A DNA stretch of 64,000 nucleotides from Microlunatus kandeliicorticis. GTDB lineage: Bacteria > Actinomycetota > Actinomycetes > Propionibacteriales > Propionibacteriaceae. This document shows, in pieces, positions 1-8,391 of this stretch. The stretch covers positions 186,001 through 250,000 of the forward strand of contig NZ_JACGWT010000005.1 in NCBI RefSeq assembly GCF_014137855.1. The letters run 5' to 3'. Every line of letters starts with the position of its first letter. The stretch's first letter is position 1. The notes under the pieces were generated by a model that worked only from the letters and a program-made list of their open reading frames with translations, did no database searches and was not told the origin of the DNA. A program made the translations under genes and the position numbers.

Positions 1-837
1 CAGCTGGACGATCGCGTGCCCGGCCGCGCCGACCCCGGAGACGACGATCCGGGCCCGGTCGATGGTCTTGCCGACCAGCCGGAGCGCGTTGACCAGGGCG
101 GCCAGTACGACGATCGCGGTCCCGTGCTGGTCGTCATGGAAGACCGGGATGTCGAGCTCGGCGCGCAGCCGGGCCTCGATCTCGAAGCACCGCGGGGCAG
201 CGATGTCCTCGAGATTGACGCCGCCGTAGACCGGAGCGAGGGCGTTGACGATCGCGATGATCTGTTCGGTGTCGGTGGTGTCCAGGCAGACCGGCCACGC
301 GTCGACGTCGGCGAACTGCTTGAACAGGGCCGCCTTGCCCTCCATCACCGGGAGTGCGGCGGCCGGACCGATGTCACCCAGTCCGAGCACCGCGGTGCCG
401 TCGGTGACCACCGCGACGGTGTTGCGCTTGATGGTCAGCCGGCGCGCGTCCTCCGGGTGCGCGGCGATGGCCCGGCAGACCCGGGCGACGCCCGGGGTGT
501 AGGCGCGGGACAGGTCGTCACGGTTGCGGAGCCGCACCTTGGGCTCGACGGCCAGCTTGCCGCCCAGGTGCAGCAGGAACGTCCGGTCGCTGACCTTGCG
601 GACCGCGACCCCGGGCAGCGTCTCGAGCGCCGCCGCGACCGTGGTGGCGTGGTCCTCGCCGCTGGTGTCGCAGGTCAGGTCGACGACCAGGGCGTCGGGC
701 CGGGACTCGACGATGTCGAGCGCGGTCACCGAGCCGCCGGCGGCGGCGACGCACCGGGCCAGCTCGGAGGTGACGGTGGGGCTGGCGGGGGCGTCGATCC
801 GCAGCGTGATCGCGTAGCCCGGGCTCGGAGTCGGCAT
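1..837 (-). CDS. NAD-dependent malic enzyme with N-terminal ACT domain (partial, cut by window start)
   Basis: Malic enzyme decarboxylates malate to pyruvate in the cytoplasm with reduction of NAD(P). The 279 visible codons start at ATG 837, with a good ribosome site (GAGAGGA on the minus strand, 842-848). Residues 1-80 look like an ACT regulatory domain ([20 protein letters not shown]). The catalytic part follows, with the family motifs [40 protein letters not shown] and [11 protein letters not shown], then the start of the Rossmann nucleotide site (VVSGVGAAG). The C-terminal third is outside the window. An ACT-malic fusion is common in actinobacteria. It lies last in a run of minus-strand genes, 65 bp after the PIN gene, with a GCTTC-TGC-GAAGC inverted repeat at 871-883 in its leader. 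NAD preference is inferred from the family only. Confidence 0.9.
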   Translation of the reverse strand, partial: MPTPSPGYAITLRIDAPASPTVTSELARCVAAAGGSVTALDIVESRPDALVVDLTCDTSGEDHATTVAAALETLPGVAVRKVSDRTFLLHLGGKLAVEPKVRLRNRDDLSRAYTPGVARVCRAIAAHPEDARRLTIKRNTVAVVTDGTAVLGLGDIGPAAALPVMEGKAALFKQFADVDAWPVCLDTTDTEQIIAIVNALAPVYGGVNLEDIAAPRCFEIEARLRAELDIPVFHDDQHGTAIVVLAALVNALRLVGKTIDRARIVVSGVGAAGHAIVQL

Positions 838-902
838 GAGGTCCTCTCGTTTTCCGTATCGCGGACGTTAGCTTCTGCGAAGCGGAATGACAAGCAGGTC
901 GG

Positions 903-1313
903 TCAGCCGGCTGGCGGCGCGTCCAGCACGTCCGGCCCGGCCACCGCGATCCGCCCGTCGGCCCGGGCGCGGAGCTCCGGGTCGTCGGTCACCAGCACGT
1001 CGGCCTGGAGGACGGCGACGGCGAGGTACTCGGCCGCGGTGACGTCGTCCCAGTCGGCCTCGCGGGCGATCCGCCACGCGGTCGCCCGGGACACCCGGTC
1101 GCCGAGCAGCCGGATCCGGAAGCCGGCCAGCCGGTCGACCAGGGCGCGGCCGGCCGGCTCGTCCAGCCGGCCGGACCGGACGTCGGCCCAGACCCGGGCC
1201 AGCACCTGGGAGCGCAGCACCGCCGGTCCGACCAGCGGGTGGCGCCGGTCGGCGTCGGAGGCCCGGCGGACCAGGTCGAGGGCGACGGCGGCGTCGATCG
1301 CGTAGCGGGTCAC
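903..1313 (-). CDS. PIN-domain protein, VapC-like, no antitoxin partner seen
   Basis: A 136-residue protein that reads as a single PIN domain. The N-terminal strand YAIDAAVALDLV supplies the first acidic residue (Asp7), DDVTAAEYLAVA the middle acidic cluster, and LVTDDPELR the third. PIN proteins are Mg-dependent RNases, and most small ones in actinobacteria are VapC toxins. A VapB-type antitoxin gene would normally lie directly upstream, but only 52 bp separate this GTG start from the cysteine desulfurase stop. No short partner frame is visible on either side. It may be an orphan toxin, a toxin that lost its antitoxin, or a housekeeping PIN protein. The domain call is confident; RNase activity and target are inference. 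Confidence 0.75.
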   Translation of the reverse strand: MTRYAIDAAVALDLVRRASDADRRHPLVGPAVLRSQVLARVWADVRSGRLDEPAGRALVDRLAGFRIRLLGDRVSRATAWRIAREADWDDVTAAEYLAVAVLQADVLVTDDPELRARADGRIAVAGPDVLDAPPAG

Positions 1314-1365
1314 GGCCCGATGGTGGCAGCAAGCACCGACACCGGACGTCCGGCGACGGCGCGGT

Positions 1366-2523
1366 TCAGGCGGCGGAGGCGAGCCGGCCGCGCTCGACCG
1401 CCTCGGGCAGCGCGGCGAGCAGGGCGGCGACGTCCGCCTCGGTGCTCGGGTGCCCGAGCGAGAACCGGAGGGCCGAACGCGCCTGCCGCGGGTCGCGGCC
1501 CATGGCCAGCAGGACGTGGCTGGGCTGGGCCAGTCCTGCGCTGCAGGCCGAACCGGTCGAGCAGTCGATCCCGGCCCGGTCGAGCAGCATCAGCACCGCG
1601 TCGGCGTCGGCGCCGGCGAACTCGAGGTTGGCGATCCCGGGCAGCCGCTCCCCGCCGCCGTTCAGCCGGGAGCCGGGGACCGCGGCGAGGACCCCGGCGA
1701 CCAGCCGGTCGCGGAGGGCGGCGCGGCGGGGCTGCTCGGTGGCCAGCGCCGCGACGGCGGCGTCGACCGCGGCCGCGAACCCGGCGATCCCGGCCACGTC
1801 GAGGGTCCCGGAGCGCAGCTCGCGCTCCTGTCCCCCGCCGAACTGGATCGGGTCGACCGCGGCGTCGCGGCGGAGCAGCAGGGCGCCGGTGCCGACCGGA
1901 CCGCCGAGCTTGTGCCCGGTCAGGCTGACCGCGTCGAGCCCGGAGTCGGCGAACGAGAACGGCCGCTGACCGACCAGCTGGACGGCGTCGCTGTGCAGCA
2001 GCGCCGGGCTCCGGCGTCCGGCCGCGACCACGGCGTCGAGGTCGGTGCACACTCCGGTCTCGTTGTTCGCGGCCATCACCGAGACCACGCCGAGCCGGTC
2101 GGCGTACCGGTCGACCAGCGCGGCGAGCGCCTCGGGATCGGGCCGGCCCTCGGCGTCGACGCCGACCACCTCGACGGTGGCGCCCGCGGTCCCCAGCCGG
2201 TGCACGGTGTCGAGCACCGCGTGGTGCTCGGTGGCGGCGCAGACCACGACGTCGCGGCCCCGGCGCCGTGCCGCGGCGAAGCCGCCCAGGACGGCGAGGT
2301 TGTCCGACTCGGTGCCCCCGGAGGTGAAGACCACCTCGGTGGGATGGGCACCGACCGCGGCGGCGATCTGCTCCCGGCACTCCTCGACGCGCTTGCGGGC
2401 GGCGCGGCCGGAGCCGTGCAGCGAGGAGGGGTTGCCGGTGCGGGACAGCTCGACGGCGACCGCCTCGATCGCGACCGGCCGCATCGGCGTGCTGGCCGCG
2501 TGGTCGAGATAGGTCCGGGTCAC
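1366..2523 (-). CDS. Cysteine desulfurase (NifS/IscS class V aminotransferase)
   Basis: PLP enzyme of 385 residues that takes sulfur from cysteine for Fe-S clusters or tRNA thiolation. It opens with YLDHAASTPMRP and has FTSGGTESDNLAV (cofactor phosphate region), SLTGHKLGGPVGTG with the PLP lysine, and GSACSAG with the catalytic cysteine that carries the persulfide. The GTG start at 2523 sits 6 bases after a TAGCCT box. It follows etfA, an association common in actinobacteria, where mnmA usually comes next. Here a PIN gene takes that place. Whether it serves Fe-S assembly or tRNA 2-thiouridine synthesis cannot be told from this window. Confidence 0.95.
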   Translation of the reverse strand: MTRTYLDHAASTPMRPVAIEAVAVELSRTGNPSSLHGSGRAARKRVEECREQIAAAVGAHPTEVVFTSGGTESDNLAVLGGFAAARRRGRDVVVCAATEHHAVLDTVHRLGTAGATVEVVGVDAEGRPDPEALAALVDRYADRLGVVSVMAANNETGVCTDLDAVVAAGRRSPALLHSDAVQLVGQRPFSFADSGLDAVSLTGHKLGGPVGTGALLLRRDAAVDPIQFGGGQERELRSGTLDVAGIAGFAAAVDAAVAALATEQPRRAALRDRLVAGVLAAVPGSRLNGGGERLPGIANLEFAGADADAVLMLLDRAGIDCSTGSACSAGLAQPSHVLLAMGRDPRQARSALRFSLGHPSTEADVAALLAALPEAVERGRLASAA

Positions 2524-2529
2524 CGGATC

Positions 2530-2535
2530 AGGCTA
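2530..2535 (-). promoter_or_regulatory. -10 element of a leaderless promoter for the cysteine desulfurase
   Basis: TAGCCT on the minus strand ends 6 bases before the GTG start. With the hairpin behind etfA just upstream, this suggests the desulfurase has its own promoter. Confidence 0.5.
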
Positions 2536-2541
2536 GACCCG

Positions 2542-2579
2542 CCGCACCGACGGGCGGGCGGTTCGCTCCGTCGGTGCGG
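2542..2579 (-). terminator. etfA: Candidate terminator hairpin after etfA
   Basis: A perfect 12-bp stem, CCGCACCGACGG (2542-2553) against CCGTCGGTGCGG (2568-2579), with a 14-base loop, beginning 3 bases after the etfA stop. No T-run follows, which is usual in high-GC actinobacteria. It would separate etfBA from the desulfurase promoter. Confidence 0.6.
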
Positions 2580-2582
2580 GGC

Positions 2583-3545
2583 TCAGCCCTTCCGCTTGGC
2601 GACCTCGTCGGCGACGGCGGGCAGCACGGTGTGCAGGTCGCCCACCACGCCGAGGTCGGCCAGCGCGAAGATCGGCGCCTCCGGGTCCTTGTTGACGGCG
2701 ACGATCGCCTTCGAGGTCTGCATGCCGGCGCGGTGCTGGATCGCCCCGGAGATCCCGGCCGCCACGTAGAGCTGCGGGGAGACCGTCTTGCCGGTCTGGC
2801 CGACCTGGTAGCTGTGCGGGTACCACCCCGAGTCGACGGCGGCCCGCGAGGCGCCGACCGCCCCGCCGAGCGCGTCGGCCAGGGCCTCGACCTCGGAGAA
2901 GTCACCGCCGGTGCCGCGGCCACCGGAGACCACCACGGCGGCCTCGGTCAGCTCGGGCCGACCGCTCGACCGCTTCGGTTCGGTGGCGGTGATCCGGGCG
3001 CCCTTCGAAGTGTCGGCGACGGTGACCTCGAGCGGCTCGACCTGCGGGCTGGCCGGTGCCGGCTCGGGCGCGACGGCGTTCGGCTTCACGGTGATGATCG
3101 GCGTGCCGTGGGTGACCGTGGCGGTGACCGACCAGTTGCCGGCGAACACCGACTGGGTGGTCTCCGGGCCGTCCTCGCCGGCGCGGACGTCGACGGCGTC
3201 GGTGATCAGCCCGGACTCGGTGCGGACCGCGAGCCGGGCGGCGATCTCCTTGCCCTCGAGACCGGAGCTGACCAGCACCGCGGCCGGCTGCCGGTGGGCC
3301 ACGACCTGGGCCAGCGCGTCGACCTTCGGGCCGACCAGGTAGTCCTCGAAGTCCGGTCCGGAGGCGCTCAGCACCGCGGTCGCGCCGTACTCGCCGAGGG
3401 TCGGCGCCAGCGCCGCGGCCCGGTCCGGGTCGGCGAACAGGACCGCCACCGGCTCACCGAGTCGCCGGGCCAGCGTCAGCAGCTCGAGACTCGGCTTGGC
3501 CACGCCGTCACCGGCCTGCTCGACCAGCACCACCACCTGCGCCAT
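2583..3545 (-). CDS. etfA: Electron transfer flavoprotein, alpha subunit
   Basis: 320 residues. With EtfB it forms the FAD-containing heterodimer that passes electrons from acyl-CoA dehydrogenases to the membrane quinone pool. The N-terminal half is the Rossmann-like ETF domain (VVVLVEQAGDG). The C-terminal FAD domain is clear from SGRPELTEAAVVVSGGRG, YPHSYQVGQTGKTVSPQLYV, GISGAIQHRAGMQ and AVNKDPEAPIF. ATG 3545 is chosen because AGAGGGAGAA precedes it and the protein begins like the family; the open frame continues further upstream inside etfB. It lies 65 bp after etfB. Confidence 0.97.
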   Translation of the reverse strand: MAQVVVLVEQAGDGVAKPSLELLTLARRLGEPVAVLFADPDRAAALAPTLGEYGATAVLSASGPDFEDYLVGPKVDALAQVVAHRQPAAVLVSSGLEGKEIAARLAVRTESGLITDAVDVRAGEDGPETTQSVFAGNWSVTATVTHGTPIITVKPNAVAPEPAPASPQVEPLEVTVADTSKGARITATEPKRSSGRPELTEAAVVVSGGRGTGGDFSEVEALADALGGAVGASRAAVDSGWYPHSYQVGQTGKTVSPQLYVAAGISGAIQHRAGMQTSKAIVAVNKDPEAPIFALADLGVVGDLHTVLPAVADEVAKRKG

Positions 3546-3610
3546 CGTTCGTTCTCCCTCTCGTCCTGCTCTGGACCTGCTGCGACCTGTCCGCGACCCG
3601 CTGCGACCGG

Positions 3611-4402
3611 TCAGACGTACTTGCCGGCGCTGAGGAACTCGACCAGCGCGCTCGCGCCGGAGCCGTCCTCGTCGGTGACCTGACGGCCCGCTTCGCGCGG
3701 CGGACGCGGGGCGGTCTGCCGGACCGCCGTCCAGGCGGCACCGGCGCCGACCGTGGCCGGCTCGACGCCGAGGTCGGCCAGGTCCCAGGTCTCGACCGGC
3801 TTCTTCTTGGCCGCCAGGATCCCCTTCATCGAGGGGTAACGCGCCTCGCCCGACTGGTCGGTGACGCTCACCACGGCGGGCAGCGCGGCCTCGACGGTCT
3901 GGCTGGCGACGTCGCCGTCGCGGCGGATCGTCACCGTGCTGCCGTCGGTCGCCACGGTGGCCCCGAACGTCGCGGCCGGCCAGCCGAGCCGCTCGGCCAG
4001 CATCGCCGGCACCACGCCCATCGACCCGTCGGTGGAGGCCATCCCGCACATCACCAGGTCGGGCTCGAGCTTGCGGACCGCGGCGGCGAGGACCGCGCTG
4101 GTGGCCGGGGCGTCGGAGCCGTGCAGGGCGTCGTCGAGGACGTGGACCCCGGAGTGCGCGCCCATCTGCAGCGCGCGCTTGATCGCGTCCGCGGCGTCGT
4201 CGGGACCCACGGTCACCGCGACCACCTCGACGTCGTCGCCGGCGTCGCCGTCCTCGGCGATCCGCAGCGCCTGCTCGAGGGCGTACTCGTCGAGCTCGGA
4301 GAGCAGCCCGTCGGTGCCCTCGCGGTCGACGGTCGCGTCGTCGGCAAAGCCCCGGTCGCCGGTCGCGTCCGGGACGTACTTCACCAGTACGGCGATCTTC
4401 AT
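3611..4402 (-). CDS. etfB: Electron transfer flavoprotein, beta subunit
   Basis: 263 residues, normal for EtfB. It begins MKIAVLVKYVPDATGD, has the family stretch LSELDEYALEQALRIAED, and has the AMP-binding region around VAVTVGPDDAADAIKRAL. A strong GAGGAGG ribosome site precedes ATG 4402. As partner of EtfA it carries electrons from fatty and branched-chain acyl-CoA oxidation. The gene upstream encodes an enoyl-CoA hydratase, in keeping with beta-oxidation. Its promoter carries a likely repressor site (4430-4459). Confidence 0.97.
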   Translation of the reverse strand: MKIAVLVKYVPDATGDRGFADDATVDREGTDGLLSELDEYALEQALRIAEDGDAGDDVEVVAVTVGPDDAADAIKRALQMGAHSGVHVLDDALHGSDAPATSAVLAAAVRKLEPDLVMCGMASTDGSMGVVPAMLAERLGWPAATFGATVATDGSTVTIRRDGDVASQTVEAALPAVVSVTDQSGEARYPSMKGILAAKKKPVETWDLADLGVEPATVGAGAAWTAVRQTAPRPPREAGRQVTDEDGSGASALVEFLSAGKYV

Positions 4403-4429
4403 CTGGCTGCCTCCTCGCGGTCGGTGCCG

Positions 4430-4459
4430 ATATTACTCACGGGTAACAAGAGACCTCAA
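4430..4459 (-). promoter_or_regulatory. etfB: etfBA promoter with overlapping TTAC-N6-GTAA operator
   Basis: On the minus strand TTGAGG (4454-4459) and TAATAT (4430-4435) are spaced by 18 bp, a good sigma-70-type promoter about 30 bases before etfB. Between and over the -10 lies the inverted repeat TTACTCACGGGTAA (4433-4446). Placement over the -10 fits a repressor, plausibly a TetR-type fatty-acid regulator. The regulator is not identifiable here. Confidence 0.6.
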
Positions 4460-4463
4460 ACCG

Positions 4464-5261
4464 TCAGCGGCCGGTGAACCGGGGCTCGGTCTTGGCCACG
4501 AACGCGGCCGTCCCGGCCCGCGCGTCCTCGGTGCCGAACAGGGCGGCGAACTGGCGCTGCTCGAGGTCGAGGCCGACCTCGAGCGGCAGCCCCAGCCCGG
4601 TGTCGACGCAGGCCTTGGCCGCCCGCAGCGCGAGCGCGGGACCGCCGACGAACCGCGCCGCCCAGGCGCGTGCGCGCTCGGCGACCTCGGCGGCCGGCAC
4701 CACCTGGTCGACCAGCCCGAGGGCCAGCGCCTCGGCCGCGTCGACGAACCGCCCGGTGAAGATCAGCTCTTTGGCCCGGGCCGGGCCGACCAGCCGGGCC
4801 AGCCGCTGGGTGCCGCCGGCGCCCGGGATCAGCCCGAGCTTGATCTCGGGCTGGCCGAACACCGCGTCGTCGGCGGCGATTCGGGCGTCCGCGCAGAGCG
4901 CGAGCTCGCAGCCGCCGCCCAGCGCGTACCCGTTGACCGCCGCGACCACCGGCTTGCCGATCCTCGCCACCGCGGCGAAGTCGGCCTGCAGCCGGGCCGA
5001 CCGGGTGGCCATCGCGGCGTGGTCGAGGCCGGCCATCTCCTTGATGTCCGCACCGGCGGCGAACACCTGCGGCCCGCCGGTGATCACCACCGCGGCGACG
5101 TCGTCGCGGGCGTCGCAGGCGCGGGCCGCCTCGCCGAGCCGGTGCTGGATGTCCGCGTCGAGGGCGTTCATCCTGGGCTTGTCGACCCGGATCGTGGCCA
5201 CGCCGTCGGCCACCTCGAGCCGGACGACCTCGTCGCCCCCGGAGCCGGATGTCTGCGTCAT
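4464..5261 (-). CDS. Enoyl-CoA hydratase/isomerase (crotonase family)
   Basis: 265 residues, typical single-domain crotonase. It hydrates 2-enoyl-CoA in beta-oxidation. The oxyanion-hole region FAAGADIKEM, the first catalytic glutamate in GGGCELALCADARIAA, and the second in FGQPEIKLGLIPGAGGTQRL are all present, so it is probably a true hydratase. ATG 5261 is chosen over further-upstream in-frame positions: the protein then begins MTQTSGSGGDEVVRLEV, and a TAGGGT box lies 7 bases before it. It stands upstream of etfBA on the same strand, but etfBA has its own promoter. Chain-length preference is unknown. Confidence 0.93.
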   Translation of the reverse strand: MTQTSGSGGDEVVRLEVADGVATIRVDKPRMNALDADIQHRLGEAARACDARDDVAAVVITGGPQVFAAGADIKEMAGLDHAAMATRSARLQADFAAVARIGKPVVAAVNGYALGGGCELALCADARIAADDAVFGQPEIKLGLIPGAGGTQRLARLVGPARAKELIFTGRFVDAAEALALGLVDQVVPAAEVAERARAWAARFVGGPALALRAAKACVDTGLGLPLEVGLDLEQRQFAALFGTEDARAGTAAFVAKTEPRFTGR

Positions 5262-5268
5262 GGGCGGC

Positions 5269-5274
5269 ACCCTA
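5269..5274 (-). promoter_or_regulatory. -10 element of a leaderless promoter for enoyl-CoA hydratase
   Basis: TAGGGT on the minus strand, 7 bases before ATG 5261. The rest of the 205-bp divergent gap to glgX (5262-5466) holds no other element I can support. Confidence 0.5.
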
Positions 5275-5466
5275 GGACGCCGCGGTGACGACGCCGCCGC
5301 AGGGACGCGGCGGAGCCGGGTCGACCGGCCGTCCGGTCGCGCGCTCCCGGTGTCGGGCACGCGCCGGTCCGGTTACGGGCACAATGGGCGCGCTGGTGCA
5401 CAACCTGGAGGTGCCCCGCGGCGGCCGGACGGCCGCGGAGCCTGCAGGACAACGGGAAGTTGACAC

Positions 5467-7587
<2,121 letters not shown>

Positions 7588-7612
7588 GAGGCGCGACCGG
7601 GCCGCTCGTCGC

Positions 7613-8278
7613 TCAGCCGAGAGCGGCCAGCGCCTCGCCGATCGGGGTGTCGCCGCTGACCGCCTCGACCTGGACGCCGACGGCCAGACCGTCGGTCAGG
7701 CAGGCGGCGACCAGCGCGGCGACGTCGGCCCGCGGGATCGTGCCCCGGCCGGTCCGCTCGGCCAACCGGACGCGACCGGTCCCGGGGTCGTCGGTCAGCC
7801 CGCCGGGGCGGAGCACGGTCCAGTCGAGCTCGCTGGCCCGGACGGCCTCGTCGGCCTCGGCCTTGGCGCGCAGGTAGACCTGGAACACCTCGCCGGTCTC
7901 GACGTCGGCGGCGTCGCGGTCGTAGTCGTCGGCGGCGAGTGCGGAGATCATCACGTAGCGCCGGACCCCGGCGGTCTCCGCCGCCCGAGCCAGCAGCACC
8001 GCCCCGTCGCGGTCGACGGTCAGCTTGCGCGCCGCTCCGCTGTTCGGGCCGCCGCCCGCGGCGAACACGACCGCGTCGGCGCCGTCGAGGGCCAGCCCGA
8101 TCTCGTCCACCGAGCTCTGCTCGAGATCGAGGACGACCGGCTCGGCGCCGGCGACCCGGACGTCGTCGGCCTGCTCGGGGTTGCGGATCAGCCCGACCGG
8201 CTGGTGCCCCGCGTCGGCCAGGCGGCGCGACAGCAGCAGGGCGATCTGGCCGTGACCTCCGGCGATGACGATGCGCAT
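7613..8278 (-). CDS. NAD(P)-binding protein, atypical SDR (NmrA/YwnB-like)
   Basis: 221 residues. The Rossmann start MRIVIAGGHGQIALLLSRRL, the VVFAAGGGPNSGAARKLTVDRDG segment, YVMISALAADDY and WTVLRPGGLTDDPGTG are typical of atypical short-chain dehydrogenase-like proteins (NAD(P)-binding, PF13460 type). The usual catalytic Tyr-Lys pair of classical SDRs is not evident, though VYLRAKAEAD could supply it. ATG 8278 is chosen because the glycine-rich motif should lie near the N-terminus. It is separated from glgP by a strong hairpin, so it is probably transcribed apart. Substrate unknown. Confidence 0.82.
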   Translation of the reverse strand: MRIVIAGGHGQIALLLSRRLADAGHQPVGLIRNPEQADDVRVAGAEPVVLDLEQSSVDEIGLALDGADAVVFAAGGGPNSGAARKLTVDRDGAVLLARAAETAGVRRYVMISALAADDYDRDAADVETGEVFQVYLRAKAEADEAVRASELDWTVLRPGGLTDDPGTGRVRLAERTGRGTIPRADVAALVAACLTDGLAVGVQVEAVSGDTPIGEALAALG

Positions 8279-8310
8279 GCAGTCAGTCTCCCCCACCCCG
8301 GACAGCACAA

Positions 8311-8352
8311 CGGGTGAGACCGGGCCGGGAACACCCGGCCCGATCTCACCCG
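8311..8352 (-). terminator. glgP: Strong hairpin terminator after glgP
   Basis: CGGGTGAGACCGGGCCGGG (8311-8329) pairs with CCCGGCCCGATCTCACCCG (8334-8352), 18 of 19 positions, around a 4-base AACA loop. It lies about 40 bases after the glgP stop and before the next minus-strand gene. No T-tract is present. Confidence 0.75.
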
Positions 8353-8358
8353 CTGGTG

Positions 8359-8386
8359 TCTGATCAGACGGTTCTGATCAGACGGT
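8359..8386. repeat. Perfect 14-bp tandem duplication after glgP
   Basis: TCTGATCAGACGGT occurs twice head to tail (8359-8372, 8373-8386), starting 5 bases after the glgP stop. Each copy contains the 10-bp palindrome TCTGATCAGA. Confidence 0.9.
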
Positions 8387-8391
8387 GACGC

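Noticed and set aside
16-1305. 429-codon plus-strand open frame over the malic enzyme and PIN genes
   Set aside because: Antisense to two well-supported genes; Arg/Gly/Asp-rich composition typical of a high-GC shadow frame.
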